A DNA stretch of 64,000 bases from Cycloclasticus sp. (GCA_002733135.1 NVUJ01000005.1:54773-118772); one strand, 5' to 3'; counted from the stretch's first letter, positions 36,968 through 46,172 are shown. Made by a program: numbers and translations. The notes: generated from the letters alone by a model not told the origin.

Positions 36968-39853
36968 TTAAGGGGTGTTTTCTAACGCCTTAAAGTGTTC
37001 AAACATTAAATTTAATTCAGGTAAGGCGCCATCTTCTTTAAGCATGGTGGCTAATTTGGAATCGTCGCTTAAAAACTCGTCAATGCCCTCATTTAGTTCA
37101 ATGACATGTGCGCCAAACTTTTTGGCAATGACCAAAAAATATAAATAATGCATCGACCTAATCAGTAATTGGGGGTTTGTTTGGGCTTGTTTTACGGCGG
37201 ATAGAAAAGCGAGTTGCAGGGACTTCGCGTATTTGTTGAGTTGAAACTTACCATTAACTTCTTTGCACATAGCATGTAGAGCAATTTTTTGTCCATCTTC
37301 ATTAAAGCGTAGCTCTGGCCAAGGGAGGTCGGCTATTTCTATATTAAATTTTTCAGCATATTCCCGTAAGTAACACCAAGCTATGCTTGATGCGATTCGG
37401 TCACCAATAGGGCACATTTCACAATCGGCCATTATTTTAATGAGAGGTATTAAAGCTGTTCGTATATCTTTTGCTGATTTATCGTTAGGCGAGTTTACTA
37501 ACCCCCGATAGCCGAATCCCGCGAGCAAAATTATGCGGGTAATTTCACTGTAATTGCCTGTCTCGGACAAAAAAAGCCGCACCGCGGCGGGTTCAATTGC
37601 AACGGTATTCCAGGAGATAAATGCCAAAATATCACCAACAATGGATGAGTTTCCCGTCTCGCGCCAACGATAAAGTGCTCGTTCGACCATTGGTTCTGTG
37701 ATGATGTCCTCGCTCATTAGCTCGCCAGCCATCTTGTAGATGACAGGGTTAAAGGCTGTTTCACCAAAGTCGTCAACATTACCTAAAGTCAGGCACTGTT
37801 TGAAATACAGTGCGATGAGGTAGTCTTGCCATTGGCGGTTCGAGAAGCGAACTTTATTGTGCCCTGTGTTGATAAAAATCGTGCGTTGAATAAGGCTGGA
37901 AATAAAATAGTCATCGTTTAATAGGGCTAAACTTGTATGCAGGCTCTCATTTTCATCTTTTAAGTTGTGACCGCTAAGGTAGTCACCCCACTCAGCGGCA
38001 ATTATCTTTGCTTCGCTGCGCATCCTATTGAGGCTAACTTCCCCTAATGTGTTTTTGAAAAAAGTCCAAGCAATTAACATTAAGGCAATAAGTAAATGCT
38101 CCCTAGTGACTTCAGTACCATCCTTTAATTGGGCGCCTTCTAAGCTACTTTTTTTCAGTATGGAGTCGATGGATTGGCCAATAATGTGGGTGGCGTTTAA
38201 TGGGCTTCCATCGATACCTGGCATATCATCTAATGACGATAGAATCAGAGGTGTTAGTACTACGTCGAGTAAGTCTTGGTCTTCGACATACTTCAACCAT
38301 TTGCTGCAGAGAGGAAACGCTTTGGCTGCTTGTTCCATGTCCATTCGAGATACTTCGTAGATATCTTTGCTGCTGTTTGCGTACTTTTCAACGCCGGGCA
38401 GGCTGCTTCTACAGACCGTTAATATGGAAAATTTCGCATTGTTTCGGTATTGCTTAACGGCCTTTTTAAAAATGTTTAATACGTGGACGCTGCTGATGTC
38501 GTTGTGTAGCGCAAGAAATTCATCTAGCCCGTCAAATAGAATACAACTGGCCTGTGTGTTAAAACGAGAGATGAGTTTCGTTGAAAGAAATCCACTGTTT
38601 GGGAATAACTCATTGACCCAGCGCTCGTGCCACTGCCAAATACTATCCCAGCTCAAGTCCGAATCTATTTCTTGCCCTGACATCATTTGCAGTGGGACAG
38701 AAAAGGGAATTATTTCTTCAGGACCAGGGTTCATTAAATAATCGAAAGACAGCTGCATGAGTAATTGACGCATCACCGTTGATTTCCCCGTACCACCGCT
38801 GCCTGTTAAAAGGAGCTGGTGTGAGAAATTGTGGTTGTTCTTTAATCTGGCATAAAGGCTATCGAAGACAACTTGTTGGCTACCGCTGTTTTTATTAGAT
38901 TGTGTGGATTCGCCAATTAGGCTGGCCGTACCAAGGGCCTGATTCAATGAATCTAATTTGCGTGCAATGGCACAGGAGTGCAGTACTAAATAGTAGTTGT
39001 CGCCAGAGTAATCTCGTACCTGAGATTCGAGAATGTCCATAATAGGACCTTTAGGGTGATCAGGAATTTTAACGCTGTCGTGGTTACCCCTAAACGTGAC
39101 TTGTTTGCCGGCTATTGAGCTCGTCGGTACAGCGATATCCGACCCCGCCATTATGTCGAACGAAGAAGGGTAGAGCATGCTGTTTTGCTTTGAATACAGT
39201 AAAGCCCTTTCGCTTTCTTCGTGTAACTCTATTAGCCACGGATTATTGTGTCGTAATGTTTCAATAATTTCATTTTTACCCACATCGGCGGCACCTTGTG
39301 TAATGGTTCTAATGAATTTTAAAAAAGGGCTTGCGAGGAAGTAAGCGTATTTATAGGCGACTTGACCAACATTGGTTAACGAGGGGTCGCCACCGTTATG
39401 TGGCACGGCGATATTAACAACTCGGCGAGTTTTGAACCACAAAGAAGGGTTGCCAGAAAAAGAGAACTCATCGGCATCTATTTGTTTAGAAATGTCGTTG
39501 AACGCCTGATTGAGCATGTGTTTGACAACAAGGCCGCCTGTGCTATGGGTAATAAAGATAAAAAATTGGTAGTCGCCAAAAGCCGTTTCTAAGCACGTTT
39601 TTAAATCGCTGGACGCTTGTGGAACGCTAGCTTTTTGCCATAAACCTGCAGCGTATGAGAAATTTAAAATATTGACATTCGAGCCAAGACGCTCCGATAA
39701 CCATTGCGGCGTATCGCTCCACGTTTCAGCAGGGGTGCCTAAAATACCATGTACAAACACCACTAAAATATCAGGGCGATATTTTTTTGCGTCTTTATCG
39801 GCTTGGTAGAAAAGACCGTAGCGTGTTTCTTGCGTCCAGAATGTCATGTCCAT
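36968..39853 (-). CDS. Alpha/beta-hydrolase fused to NACHT (STAND) NTPase
   Basis: 961 residues in three parts. Residues 28-270 form a lipase-like alpha/beta hydrolase (DUF676/SERAC1/SesB type): oxyanion HG at 35-36, nucleophile Ser104 in THSTGG, the VPHNGG segment, probable Asp239 (GSDIAVP) and His258 (GNHDS). Residues 340-560 form a NACHT-type NTPase: Walker A GSGGTGKST (351-359) and Walker B CILFDGLDEF (437-446). The helical C-terminus contains RFSNRQWQDYLIALYF, the winged-helix-end motif of STAND proteins, but no obvious WD40, TPR or LRR sensor. This architecture matches fungal hydrolase-NACHT immune proteins and bacterial NACHT antiphage proteins. A role as a self-contained immune effector is inference. 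Confidence 0.85.
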   Translation of the reverse strand: MDMTFWTQETRYGLFYQADKDAKKYRPDILVVFVHGILGTPAETWSDTPQWLSERLGSNVNILNFSYAAGLWQKASVPQASSDLKTCLETAFGDYQFFIFITHSTGGLVVKHMLNQAFNDISKQIDADEFSFSGNPSLWFKTRRVVNIAVPHNGGDPSLTNVGQVAYKYAYFLASPFLKFIRTITQGAADVGKNEIIETLRHNNPWLIELHEESERALLYSKQNSMLYPSSFDIMAGSDIAVPTSSIAGKQVTFRGNHDSVKIPDHPKGPIMDILESQVRDYSGDNYYLVLHSCAIARKLDSLNQALGTASLIGESTQSNKNSGSQQVVFDSLYARLKNNHNFSHQLLLTGSGGTGKSTVMRQLLMQLSFDYLMNPGPEEIIPFSVPLQMMSGQEIDSDLSWDSIWQWHERWVNELFPNSGFLSTKLISRFNTQASCILFDGLDEFLALHNDISSVHVLNIFKKAVKQYRNNAKFSILTVCRSSLPGVEKYANSSKDIYEVSRMDMEQAAKAFPLCSKWLKYVEDQDLLDVVLTPLILSSLDDMPGIDGSPLNATHIIGQSIDSILKKSSLEGAQLKDGTEVTREHLLIALMLIAWTFFKNTLGEVSLNRMRSEAKIIAAEWGDYLSGHNLKDENESLHTSLALLNDDYFISSLIQRTIFINTGHNKVRFSNRQWQDYLIALYFKQCLTLGNVDDFGETAFNPVIYKMAGELMSEDIITEPMVERALYRWRETGNSSIVGDILAFISWNTVAIEPAAVRLFLSETGNYSEITRIILLAGFGYRGLVNSPNDKSAKDIRTALIPLIKIMADCEMCPIGDRIASSIAWCYLREYAEKFNIEIADLPWPELRFNEDGQKIALHAMCKEVNGKFQLNKYAKSLQLAFLSAVKQAQTNPQLLIRSMHYLYFLVIAKKFGAHVIELNEGIDEFLSDDSKLATMLKEDGALPELNLMFEHFKALENTP

Positions 39854-39902
39854 TAGAACTGAAAAACCTCCTGTTTATTACAGCGTTATATGTAAGTATA
39901 CG

Positions 39903-40199
39903 TTACTTTTTTTGCTGTACCAGTATCCAAGGTAAGACGATGACAGACCATAAGTTGCTTTCACCTTTGGCCCAAAGGGTCGCTTCTTCGTTTGAAACGC
40001 CGGCTAAACGGTTTTCAACCAACCATTGTTCAACAACGGGTTTATTGTCATTAGACAATGCAAGCGCGGCATCAACTAAATCAAGGTCGCTGGCGACGCG
40101 CAATAAGTTGCCTTTTGCAAAAAATCGCTCTAAGTTTTTCCAATCTATTGCGGCAGTTTCGGCGTGTAAGGCATGCCATTTTTCTGGTTTGTCATTCAT
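39903..40199 (-). CDS. DUF2288 family protein
   Basis: A 98-residue soluble protein matching DUF2288 by the pattern LHAETAAIDWKNLERFFAKGNLLRVASDLDLVDAA and the closing LWSVIVLPWILVQ. The function of the family is unknown. It lies 49 bp upstream of the hydrolase-NACHT gene on the same strand and may share its transcript. It is common in gammaproteobacteria without such a neighbour, so the pairing may be chance. It is divergent from the YeeE-like gene at 40298. Confidence 0.85.
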   Translation of the reverse strand: MNDKPEKWHALHAETAAIDWKNLERFFAKGNLLRVASDLDLVDAALALSNDNKPVVEQWLVENRLAGVSNEEATLWAKGESNLWSVIVLPWILVQQKK

Positions 40200-40297
40200 G
40201 CCGATATTTTACAGCGAATTAAATTGACATACATCATACAAAGCTAATATATTTTTTGGTAATATGCATAGACAGATAAACTTTACTAGGACATGCG

Positions 40298-40732
40298 ATG
40301 GAAAATTTCACACCTTATACGTCATTGGCGGGCGGTATTTTAATTGGTATTAGTGCCAGCATCTTGATGTACCTTAATGGCCGCATTGCGGGCATTAGTG
40401 GCATTGTTAGTGGCATATTTAACAACCCTGCCGTTAGTGAAAAAGCTTGGCGAATAGCTTTTGTGGCTGGGCTTGTTGGCGGAGCCTTCGCGTATGCGTA
40501 CTTCTTTCCAATCAGTATCGCGCCACGTGAACATATCACAACGGCCTTGTTGGTTGTTGGTGGCCTTATCGTAGGTGTTGGAACAGCGATGGGTGGTGGT
40601 TGTACAAGTGGGCATGGCATTTGTGGGATGTCGCGTTTTTCGTTACGTTCTATAACAGCGACGATGGCCTTTTTAACCAGCGGTATCGTCACGGTATATG
40701 TTGTTAATCTATTGGCAGGAGCATCAGCATGA
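40298..40732 (+). CDS. YeeE/YedE family sulfur-compound transporter, N-terminal half
   Basis: 144 residues with about four membrane helices. The conserved GGGCTSGHGICGMSRFSLRS motif (about 105-124) carries the cysteine that in TsuA/YeeE thiosulfate transporters relays the substrate. It overlaps the next gene by 4 bp (ATGA), and together the two small genes make the equivalent of one full-length YeeE-type protein. The substrate may be thiosulfate or another sulfur species; this cannot be decided from sequence. Confidence 0.88.
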   Translation: MENFTPYTSLAGGILIGISASILMYLNGRIAGISGIVSGIFNNPAVSEKAWRIAFVAGLVGGAFAYAYFFPISIAPREHITTALLVVGGLIVGVGTAMGGGCTSGHGICGMSRFSLRSITATMAFLTSGIVTVYVVNLLAGASA

Positions 40733-41142
40733 AAACGGTCATCAGTGCTTTAATGGCAGGCATTATTTTTGGTGTGGGCTTGGCCTTATCGGGCATGGTA
40801 GATCCTAACAAAGTCATTAACTTTTTGGATGTGACCGGCAATTGGGATCCAAGTTTAATGTTTGTGTTGGGCGGTGGGGTGATAACAACAACACTCGCGT
40901 ACCGGTTTATTTTTGCTCAAGGCAAGCCACTGTTTGATGATGACTTTCATTTGCCCACGTTGTTAAAAATTGATTCAAAATTATTATTTGGCGCAATATT
41001 ATTTGGTATTGGCTGGGGTTTGATTGGTTATTGCCCAGGCCCTGCCGTAGCAAGCATTGGATTTAATCCAGAAGAACCCTTAATCGTCGTAGTGTCCATG
41101 TTGGCTGGCATGTTGTTATATCGAAAAATAGCCAAGGCATAA
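40729..41142 (+). CDS. YeeE/YedE family sulfur-compound transporter, second half (DUF6691-like)
   Basis: 137 residues with four membrane segments. LALSGMVDPNKVINFLDVTGNWDPSLMFVLGG and the cysteine motif GYCPGPAVASIGF are family hallmarks. It is translationally coupled to the preceding half through the ATGA overlap. A terminator follows directly. Confidence 0.88.
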   Translation: MKTVISALMAGIIFGVGLALSGMVDPNKVINFLDVTGNWDPSLMFVLGGGVITTTLAYRFIFAQGKPLFDDDFHLPTLLKIDSKLLFGAILFGIGWGLIGYCPGPAVASIGFNPEEPLIVVVSMLAGMLLYRKIAKA

Positions 41143-41155
41143 TTTTTCGTGCAAT

Positions 41156-41187
41156 AAAAAAAGCCCTGCAAGTGCAAGGCTTTTTTA
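41156..41187. terminator. Bidirectional rho-independent terminator
   Basis: AAAAAAGCCCTGCA-agt-GCAAGGCTTTTTT, one mismatch in the stem, between the convergent YeeE-like and DUF2892 genes. Confidence 0.85.
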
Positions 41188-41206
41188 TGCTATTTGTAAA
41201 ACCGGT

Positions 41207-41395
41207 TTAGTCAGCTTTTTTAGCAGAGCTTATACCGAAAGGTAAGTAAGCTGGGCACCAGTTAATGAGTGCAGTACCTAAAGGAACTAAACCAATAGCG
41301 CCCCAATAGTTTTGCGTTATCACGCCCCAGCCGATAATCGCAAGTCCGGCAACGATTCGTACAGTTTTATCAATTCCGCCTACGTTTGCTTCCAT
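41207..41395 (-). CDS. DUF2892 (YgaP-like) inner-membrane protein
   Basis: 62 residues with two membrane helices (about 11-27 and 29-45) and the pattern NVGGIDKTVRIVAGLAIIGWG, then LINWCPAYLPFGI. In YgaP and in many sulfur-metabolism loci this domain is joined to or placed beside rhodanese. Here it lies between YeeE-like and TauE-like permeases, which fits a sulfur-handling role. AGGAG precedes the start at a suitable distance. Confidence 0.88.
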   Translation of the reverse strand: MEANVGGIDKTVRIVAGLAIIGWGVITQNYWGAIGLVPLGTALINWCPAYLPFGISSAKKAD

Positions 41396-41624
41396 TGTCT
41401 TCTCCTAAAGTTTTATTCAGACTGAGCATTTCTGATAAAAATTAAATGCTTACCCTTATCTTAGCACAGCTTTTGTAGTGGCTTATTGAGCCTTAGGGTG
41501 GATTTTAAATCAGTATTTATAACGAAATTAGATACTAATAATAAATGTACAGTGACTGTCAGTAAATATTTGTTTTACCTAGCGAAGTGAGTCTATATAC
41601 CTTGGGTAAAAGCAGAAAGTGGCG

Positions 41625-42416
41625 CTACCCCAATAACATGTTAATACCGACGATAATAAGGATAAGAGAGAACACTTTTTTTAGAACTGTTGTCGACATG
41701 CTATGCGCTAAGTGAACACCCAGTGTTGCGGCAAATAAACTGGTGCAACTAATGCCTAAAAAAGCAGGAATATTAATATAGCCGATATTATATTCGGGTA
41801 AATTAGACGCTTGAGCGCCAATAATAACGAAGCTGAATGCACCGAAAAGGGCAATTGGTAGACCGCAAGCGCTCCCTAAGGCAATAGCATTTTTAATCGG
41901 CACATTGTGCCACGTCATATAAGGAACGGTTAACGTCCCTCCGCCAATTCCAATGAGTGTTGATATGGCGCCCATTACGGTGCCAGCAATGCCTAGTGGC
42001 AGAGTGCTTGGAAGTTGTCGGTGAGGTGTTGGTTTTAAATTAATGGCCATGCGTAAACCGTTAAGAAGTAAAAATGAACCAAAAACCATGGCTAATATTG
42101 AACTACTTAAAAAATGTGCCAAGTCGGCACCAAACCAAGCACCTATTGCTATACCGGGGGTTAATGTTTTTACGATAGACCAATTAACAGCGCCACGCCG
42201 ATGTTGCGCTAACATGGCTGAAATGGACGTGATGATAATAGTGGCTAGGGAGGTGGCAATCGCCGTTTGCATGATTGTTTCGGCTGGCATACCATGATTA
42301 GTAAGTAGCCATGCAAGAAATGGCACAATAACGATACCACCACCGATGCCCAATAGACCTGAGATAACACCTGAAATGACGCCGAAGGCCGCACAATATA
42401 AAAAAATTTCGAGCAA
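41625..42416 (-). CDS. TauE/SafE family anion permease
   Basis: 263 residues, with seven to eight membrane helices. GVISGVISGLLGIGGGIVIVPFLAWL near the N-terminus and MGAISTLIGIGGGTLTVPYM in the middle are the repeated TauE/SafE motifs. Members export or import sulfite, sulfoacetate and similar organosulfur anions. Its place beside YeeE-like and DUF2892 genes supports a sulfur substrate, but the family is broad. It is divergent from cca with 60 bp between. Confidence 0.88.
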   Translation of the reverse strand: MLEIFLYCAAFGVISGVISGLLGIGGGIVIVPFLAWLLTNHGMPAETIMQTAIATSLATIIITSISAMLAQHRRGAVNWSIVKTLTPGIAIGAWFGADLAHFLSSSILAMVFGSFLLLNGLRMAINLKPTPHRQLPSTLPLGIAGTVMGAISTLIGIGGGTLTVPYMTWHNVPIKNAIALGSACGLPIALFGAFSFVIIGAQASNLPEYNIGYINIPAFLGISCTSLFAATLGVHLAHSMSTTVLKKVFSLILIIVGINMLLG

Positions 42417-42476
42417 GGGTTTCCGTCCGTGCGCTAATAAAGAAAGCAGAATTATAGCCTGCTTAAAGGTTGCATA

Positions 42477-43700
42477 ATGGAGATTTACCTTGTTGGTGGG
42501 GCCGTCAGAGATGAATTACTTGGCTATCCCTTTAAAGATCGCGATTATGTGGTGGTGGGTTCAACCGTAGAGAGTATGTTGGAGCAGGGCTATGTGCCTG
42601 TGGGTAAAGACTTTCCAGTGTTTATTCACCCAAAAAATAAGTCGGAATATGCACTAGCTAGGACTGAGCGAAAATCCGGTGTTGGTTATAAGGGTTTTGA
42701 AATTTATGCATCCCCGGAAGTGACGTTAGAACAAGACCTGCAACGTCGCGACTTAACCATCAACGCGATGGCAAAAAATCACGCTGGCCTGGTTGACCCG
42801 TATGGCGGTATGACTGATTTAAAGGCAAAGGTACTTCGTCATGTTTCTCCCCATTTTCAAGAGGACCCACTAAGAGTCCTACGTGTAGCAAGGTTTGCTG
42901 CGAGGTACAGGCACTTAGGCTTTAGCGTCGCACCTGAAACAATGGACCTAATGGGTGAGATGGTGGGTGGCGGCGAGCTGAAAGAATTAGTAGCCGAGCG
43001 TGTTTGGCAAGAAATGAGTCGTGCACTAGCTGAAAAATCACCGGATGTATTTTTTGAGGTTTTAAGACAATGTGGTGCGTTAGCGGCTATTTTGCCAGAG
43101 ATAGAGGCCTTATTTGGTGTCCCGCAACCCAAAGAGCATCATCCGGAAATTGACACGGGTATTCACACAATGATGGTGTTACAACAAGCTGCGTTATTAT
43201 CGGACAGCCCGGTAGTTCGCTTTGCAGCACTAACCCATGATTTAGGTAAGGCCTTAACGCAGCCCGAATACTGGCCTTCTCATCATGGGCACGAAACAAA
43301 AGGTTTGTCAGCCCTAAGCGCATTAACGCGTCGGTTACGAGTGCCAAATGATTATGTAGATTTGGCTGAAAAGGTAATGGAGTTTCACACACACTGTCAC
43401 CGCGCATTCGAGATAAAAGCGGCAACGATAGTAAAGCTGTTCGAATCATTAGGCGTGTTTCGTCAACCTGAAAAGCTGAACGATTTTTTATTAGCCTGCG
43501 AGGCAGATTTCCGAGGTCGCCCAGGATTTGAAAAAAGAGACTACCCGCAAGTAGCCTGGTTGAAACAGGCTTATCTCGTAGCCCAAAAAATCACTGCAGA
43601 GGAGTTTGTTGCAAAGGGGGTAACAGGCAAGCATATAGGTGAAGCGATACACAAGCAGCGTATTAAGTCGATTGAAGAGTTAAAGAAAAAGTTGGCATAA
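42477..43700 (+). CDS. cca: Multifunctional CCA protein (tRNA nucleotidyltransferase with HD domain)
   Basis: It adds or repairs the CCA end of tRNA. 407 residues as in E. coli. It starts MEIYLVGGAVRDELLG with the catalytic aspartates in the KDRDYVVVG segment, then DLQRRDLTINAMA and EDPLRVLRVARFAARY. The C-terminal HD phosphohydrolase domain has LTHDLGKALT and HHGHE. The stop is 1 bp before the first of two unknown genes, so they probably share a transcript. Confidence 0.96.
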   Translation: MEIYLVGGAVRDELLGYPFKDRDYVVVGSTVESMLEQGYVPVGKDFPVFIHPKNKSEYALARTERKSGVGYKGFEIYASPEVTLEQDLQRRDLTINAMAKNHAGLVDPYGGMTDLKAKVLRHVSPHFQEDPLRVLRVARFAARYRHLGFSVAPETMDLMGEMVGGGELKELVAERVWQEMSRALAEKSPDVFFEVLRQCGALAAILPEIEALFGVPQPKEHHPEIDTGIHTMMVLQQAALLSDSPVVRFAALTHDLGKALTQPEYWPSHHGHETKGLSALSALTRRLRVPNDYVDLAEKVMEFHTHCHRAFEIKAATIVKLFESLGVFRQPEKLNDFLLACEADFRGRPGFEKRDYPQVAWLKQAYLVAQKITAEEFVAKGVTGKHIGEAIHKQRIKSIEELKKKLA

Positions 43701-43701
43701 T

Positions 43702-44553
43702 ATGGCCGAATTAAGACCGTCTGTTTTATATGCTTTGTTAGTCTTTGGGGCGATATTGGCGGGGCTGGGTTTAATTTTCGGTTTATTTTATGACACTGAG
43801 AAACTTGAAGGCAACCGTTACCTGAATAGCTACGCAGAATTTAACGGAGTGACACTAACAGAGAAACAAAAAAAAGCGGTTTCTTTATTGCAAAACAGTG
43901 ACGTTGAGTGGGCTCACTTTCGTTTTATTGAAGCGATAAAGAATGATGATTTATCACTAGTTAACGCCTTTATAGATGCGGATATGCCGTTAAACTCAAA
44001 CAGTATTTTATTAGAAATTGCGCTGGGTAAATCGTTAGATAAAAAAACATTGCTGATGTTGCTGCGTGCCAATTACGCCTTAAATTTAGATGCTTTGTAC
44101 CGTTTGCCAAACTACGTCACTGAATTTGACGAACAATTATCGGCTGTTTCAAAGCCATACAGTGAGGCAAAAAAAGAGCAATACCGTTTAGCGATGATGG
44201 AATATAAGAAAAAATTTATTAAATGGGAGGAGGCGCTCGAAGAAAAAAAACAGCATTTGTTGAGGGCGTGTTCAAATGATGCGTGTCGCAGTGGGCGAAT
44301 AAATGATGCGCGTCTCTTATACGAAGATAGCGAACCCGTTGAGCCAAAGCTTGACTATATAGCTAGGGAGCGTGTGTATGTGTCGCTGTTCACCATTTTT
44401 GTTTGGCAAAAAGACCGCTTACTTATTAAGTTTATTCAACAACAAGGCGCGGAACTTATGGCCAATAAATTGTTCTTAACAGATGCAAAGCTGATTTATT
44501 TTATGGTTGATGTTGAAGGAAATAGCACTATCATCAATACTAAACAACAATAG
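43702..44553 (+). CDS. Unknown membrane-anchored protein, paralogue 1
   Basis: 283 residues. One N-terminal membrane helix (about 9-30), then a soluble part expected in the periplasm. It shares with the next gene the motifs DVEWAHFRFIEAIK, a following FIDADMPL (ankyrin-like pair of helices), a PNYVTEFDEQL segment, a long charged helix (about 155-195) and a cysteine pair CSNDAC that could form a disulfide. I do not recognise the family. It starts 1 bp after cca and is followed 17 bp later by its paralogue. Confidence 0.75.
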   Translation: MAELRPSVLYALLVFGAILAGLGLIFGLFYDTEKLEGNRYLNSYAEFNGVTLTEKQKKAVSLLQNSDVEWAHFRFIEAIKNDDLSLVNAFIDADMPLNSNSILLEIALGKSLDKKTLLMLLRANYALNLDALYRLPNYVTEFDEQLSAVSKPYSEAKKEQYRLAMMEYKKKFIKWEEALEEKKQHLLRACSNDACRSGRINDARLLYEDSEPVEPKLDYIARERVYVSLFTIFVWQKDRLLIKFIQQQGAELMANKLFLTDAKLIYFMVDVEGNSTIINTKQQ

Positions 44554-44570
44554 TTAGAAGACAGTTAAAA

Positions 44571-45467
44571 ATGGATAAAAAAATCTTACCAATAATTGGT
44601 TTTGGACTTGTGGGCGCATTTGTTGCGTTGGCCTCCACATATTTCTTTATTTACAATCCAGAAGTGTATGAGAACAGTCGTTTTGTAGAAAGCTTTAAGC
44701 GGCCAGTACTAGAAGCTAAAGATAATCCTCAAAGGCTGAAAGCTTTACAAACACTGCAAAAAAAAGGGCTTGAGTGGGCGCATTACCAGTTGGTTGCTTC
44801 GGTGAAAGGTCATGATTATGAAGTGGCTAAACTTTATATAGATGCTGGTATGGAATTAAGAGATGGAGGTCTAATCATCGGTCAAATGATTGAGAACCCA
44901 TCACAGTGGTTTGAGTTGGTAAAGCTGTTACGTGTTGATAATAAAGATAGTTTGTCAGGCCTGTTTAAAGTGCCCCGCTATCTAACAGAGCTGGATAAAC
45001 ACTTCAAGCAAGTCGAGAAACGTTATACGGTTCCTCATACTGTTGCGTTTAAAAATACCTTCGTTGCGTTTAGAAAAATACTGCAAAAGTGGATTGATGA
45101 AAAAAATGCCGAATTAGCCAATGTTAACGAGATGTGCGAAGGCAATACACGTTGCATAGCGGTTAACGTGCCGGCGATTCAAATTGAATACGATAAAAAG
45201 AAGCCAATAGCACCATTAAAAGACTTAATTATTTGGCAGCAGCCCTCTTTAAGTTTAATGAGTACAGCCATCTTGTTGGGTAATCAAGATATTGTCGCTT
45301 ACCTAGAGCAAAAAGCTGTGACAAGCCGGCTGAATAAAATGGAGATGAGCGATCTGGCTGTGGTGGTGTTTGAGGTCAGCGAAGACGGCGCTATTTCATA
45401 TCCAAAAGGCATTACGGTTAATAAGCCTAAACGGGGAGGAAAACGAGTTGGGCCGCAGACTGGATAA
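44571..45467 (+). CDS. Unknown membrane-anchored protein, paralogue 2
   Basis: 298 residues, same plan as the preceding gene: N-terminal membrane helix (about 7-28), GLEWAHYQLVASVKG, YIDAGMELRDG, PRYLTELDKHF, a charged helix and the pair CEGNTRC. The two proteins are clearly related by these shared motifs in the same order, so they arose by tandem duplication. The C-terminus ends in a basic tail. It overlaps the opposite-strand lipoprotein gene by 41 bp. Function unknown. Confidence 0.75.
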   Translation: MDKKILPIIGFGLVGAFVALASTYFFIYNPEVYENSRFVESFKRPVLEAKDNPQRLKALQTLQKKGLEWAHYQLVASVKGHDYEVAKLYIDAGMELRDGGLIIGQMIENPSQWFELVKLLRVDNKDSLSGLFKVPRYLTELDKHFKQVEKRYTVPHTVAFKNTFVAFRKILQKWIDEKNAELANVNEMCEGNTRCIAVNVPAIQIEYDKKKPIAPLKDLIIWQQPSLSLMSTAILLGNQDIVAYLEQKAVTSRLNKMEMSDLAVVVFEVSEDGAISYPKGITVNKPKRGGKRVGPQTG

Positions 45468-46119
45468 CGTTTTTAATCACACGGTGATTTTTAGTAGCCA
45501 TAATTTGGGCGAGTGTGTCTTGCTGGCCAATCAGCTTTCCAAAAAGCCTGTCATAACTTCTATTTACAATGGAGTCACCTGTAGATGAACTCAATAAAAA
45601 TAATTGCCCGCGTTTATTTTTCTTAGTGCGTAAGAGCCATGAGGCTACTTCAATATTGCGCGCAGCGTTGTACAATTTTTGCGCGTCTAAGCTATCAAAT
45701 ACATAAAAATCGTTCTTCTCGTTATATGAACGGGCAAGCATAGTAGCAAGGCCGGCTATATAGGCGAACACGCGGTCACCTTTGTAATTTTCGTCAAACG
45801 CTAAACGGATACTATCCACACTGCGTTTGCCATTAACGGATGGGAAGGGTTGCGTGAATATGCGTGCAATAGCTGCATTTCTAGACGACAAATGCATTTT
45901 TTTCCATTCTTTTGGATTTCGCTTATACAGCTTTGAGGCGAGTAATTTCAACTGGCTAATGTTTTGTTTAACGTGTGTGTCAGCCACCATGTCGATATCT
46001 GTTTTGGCAATCGCGCCGAGGTTAAAGTATTCATAATGCCCGCCTTTATTGTCCGGAATTTGGGCGCAGGCAGTGAGCATGGCGAATAAAAATAACAATA
46101 AAAAAGGTCGGCTTTGCAT
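45427..46119 (-). CDS. Predicted lipoprotein of unknown function
   Basis: 230 residues. A signal peptide with lipobox LTAC (Cys18) predicts lipid attachment. Asp is not at +2 (AQ follow), so export to the outer membrane is expected. The rest is mostly helical with no motif I can assign. The 3' end overlaps the convergent paralogue-2 gene by 41 bp, and the 5' end is 53 bp from the divergent SDR gene. Confidence 0.75.
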   Translation of the reverse strand: MQSRPFLLLFLFAMLTACAQIPDNKGGHYEYFNLGAIAKTDIDMVADTHVKQNISQLKLLASKLYKRNPKEWKKMHLSSRNAAIARIFTQPFPSVNGKRSVDSIRLAFDENYKGDRVFAYIAGLATMLARSYNEKNDFYVFDSLDAQKLYNAARNIEVASWLLRTKKNKRGQLFLLSSSTGDSIVNRSYDRLFGKLIGQQDTLAQIMATKNHRVIKNVIQSAAQLVFLPV

Positions 46120-46172
46120 AGTGGGTTGAGTAATATGTATTTGTTGAAATTTTAGTTTATTTTGGAGCTAAT

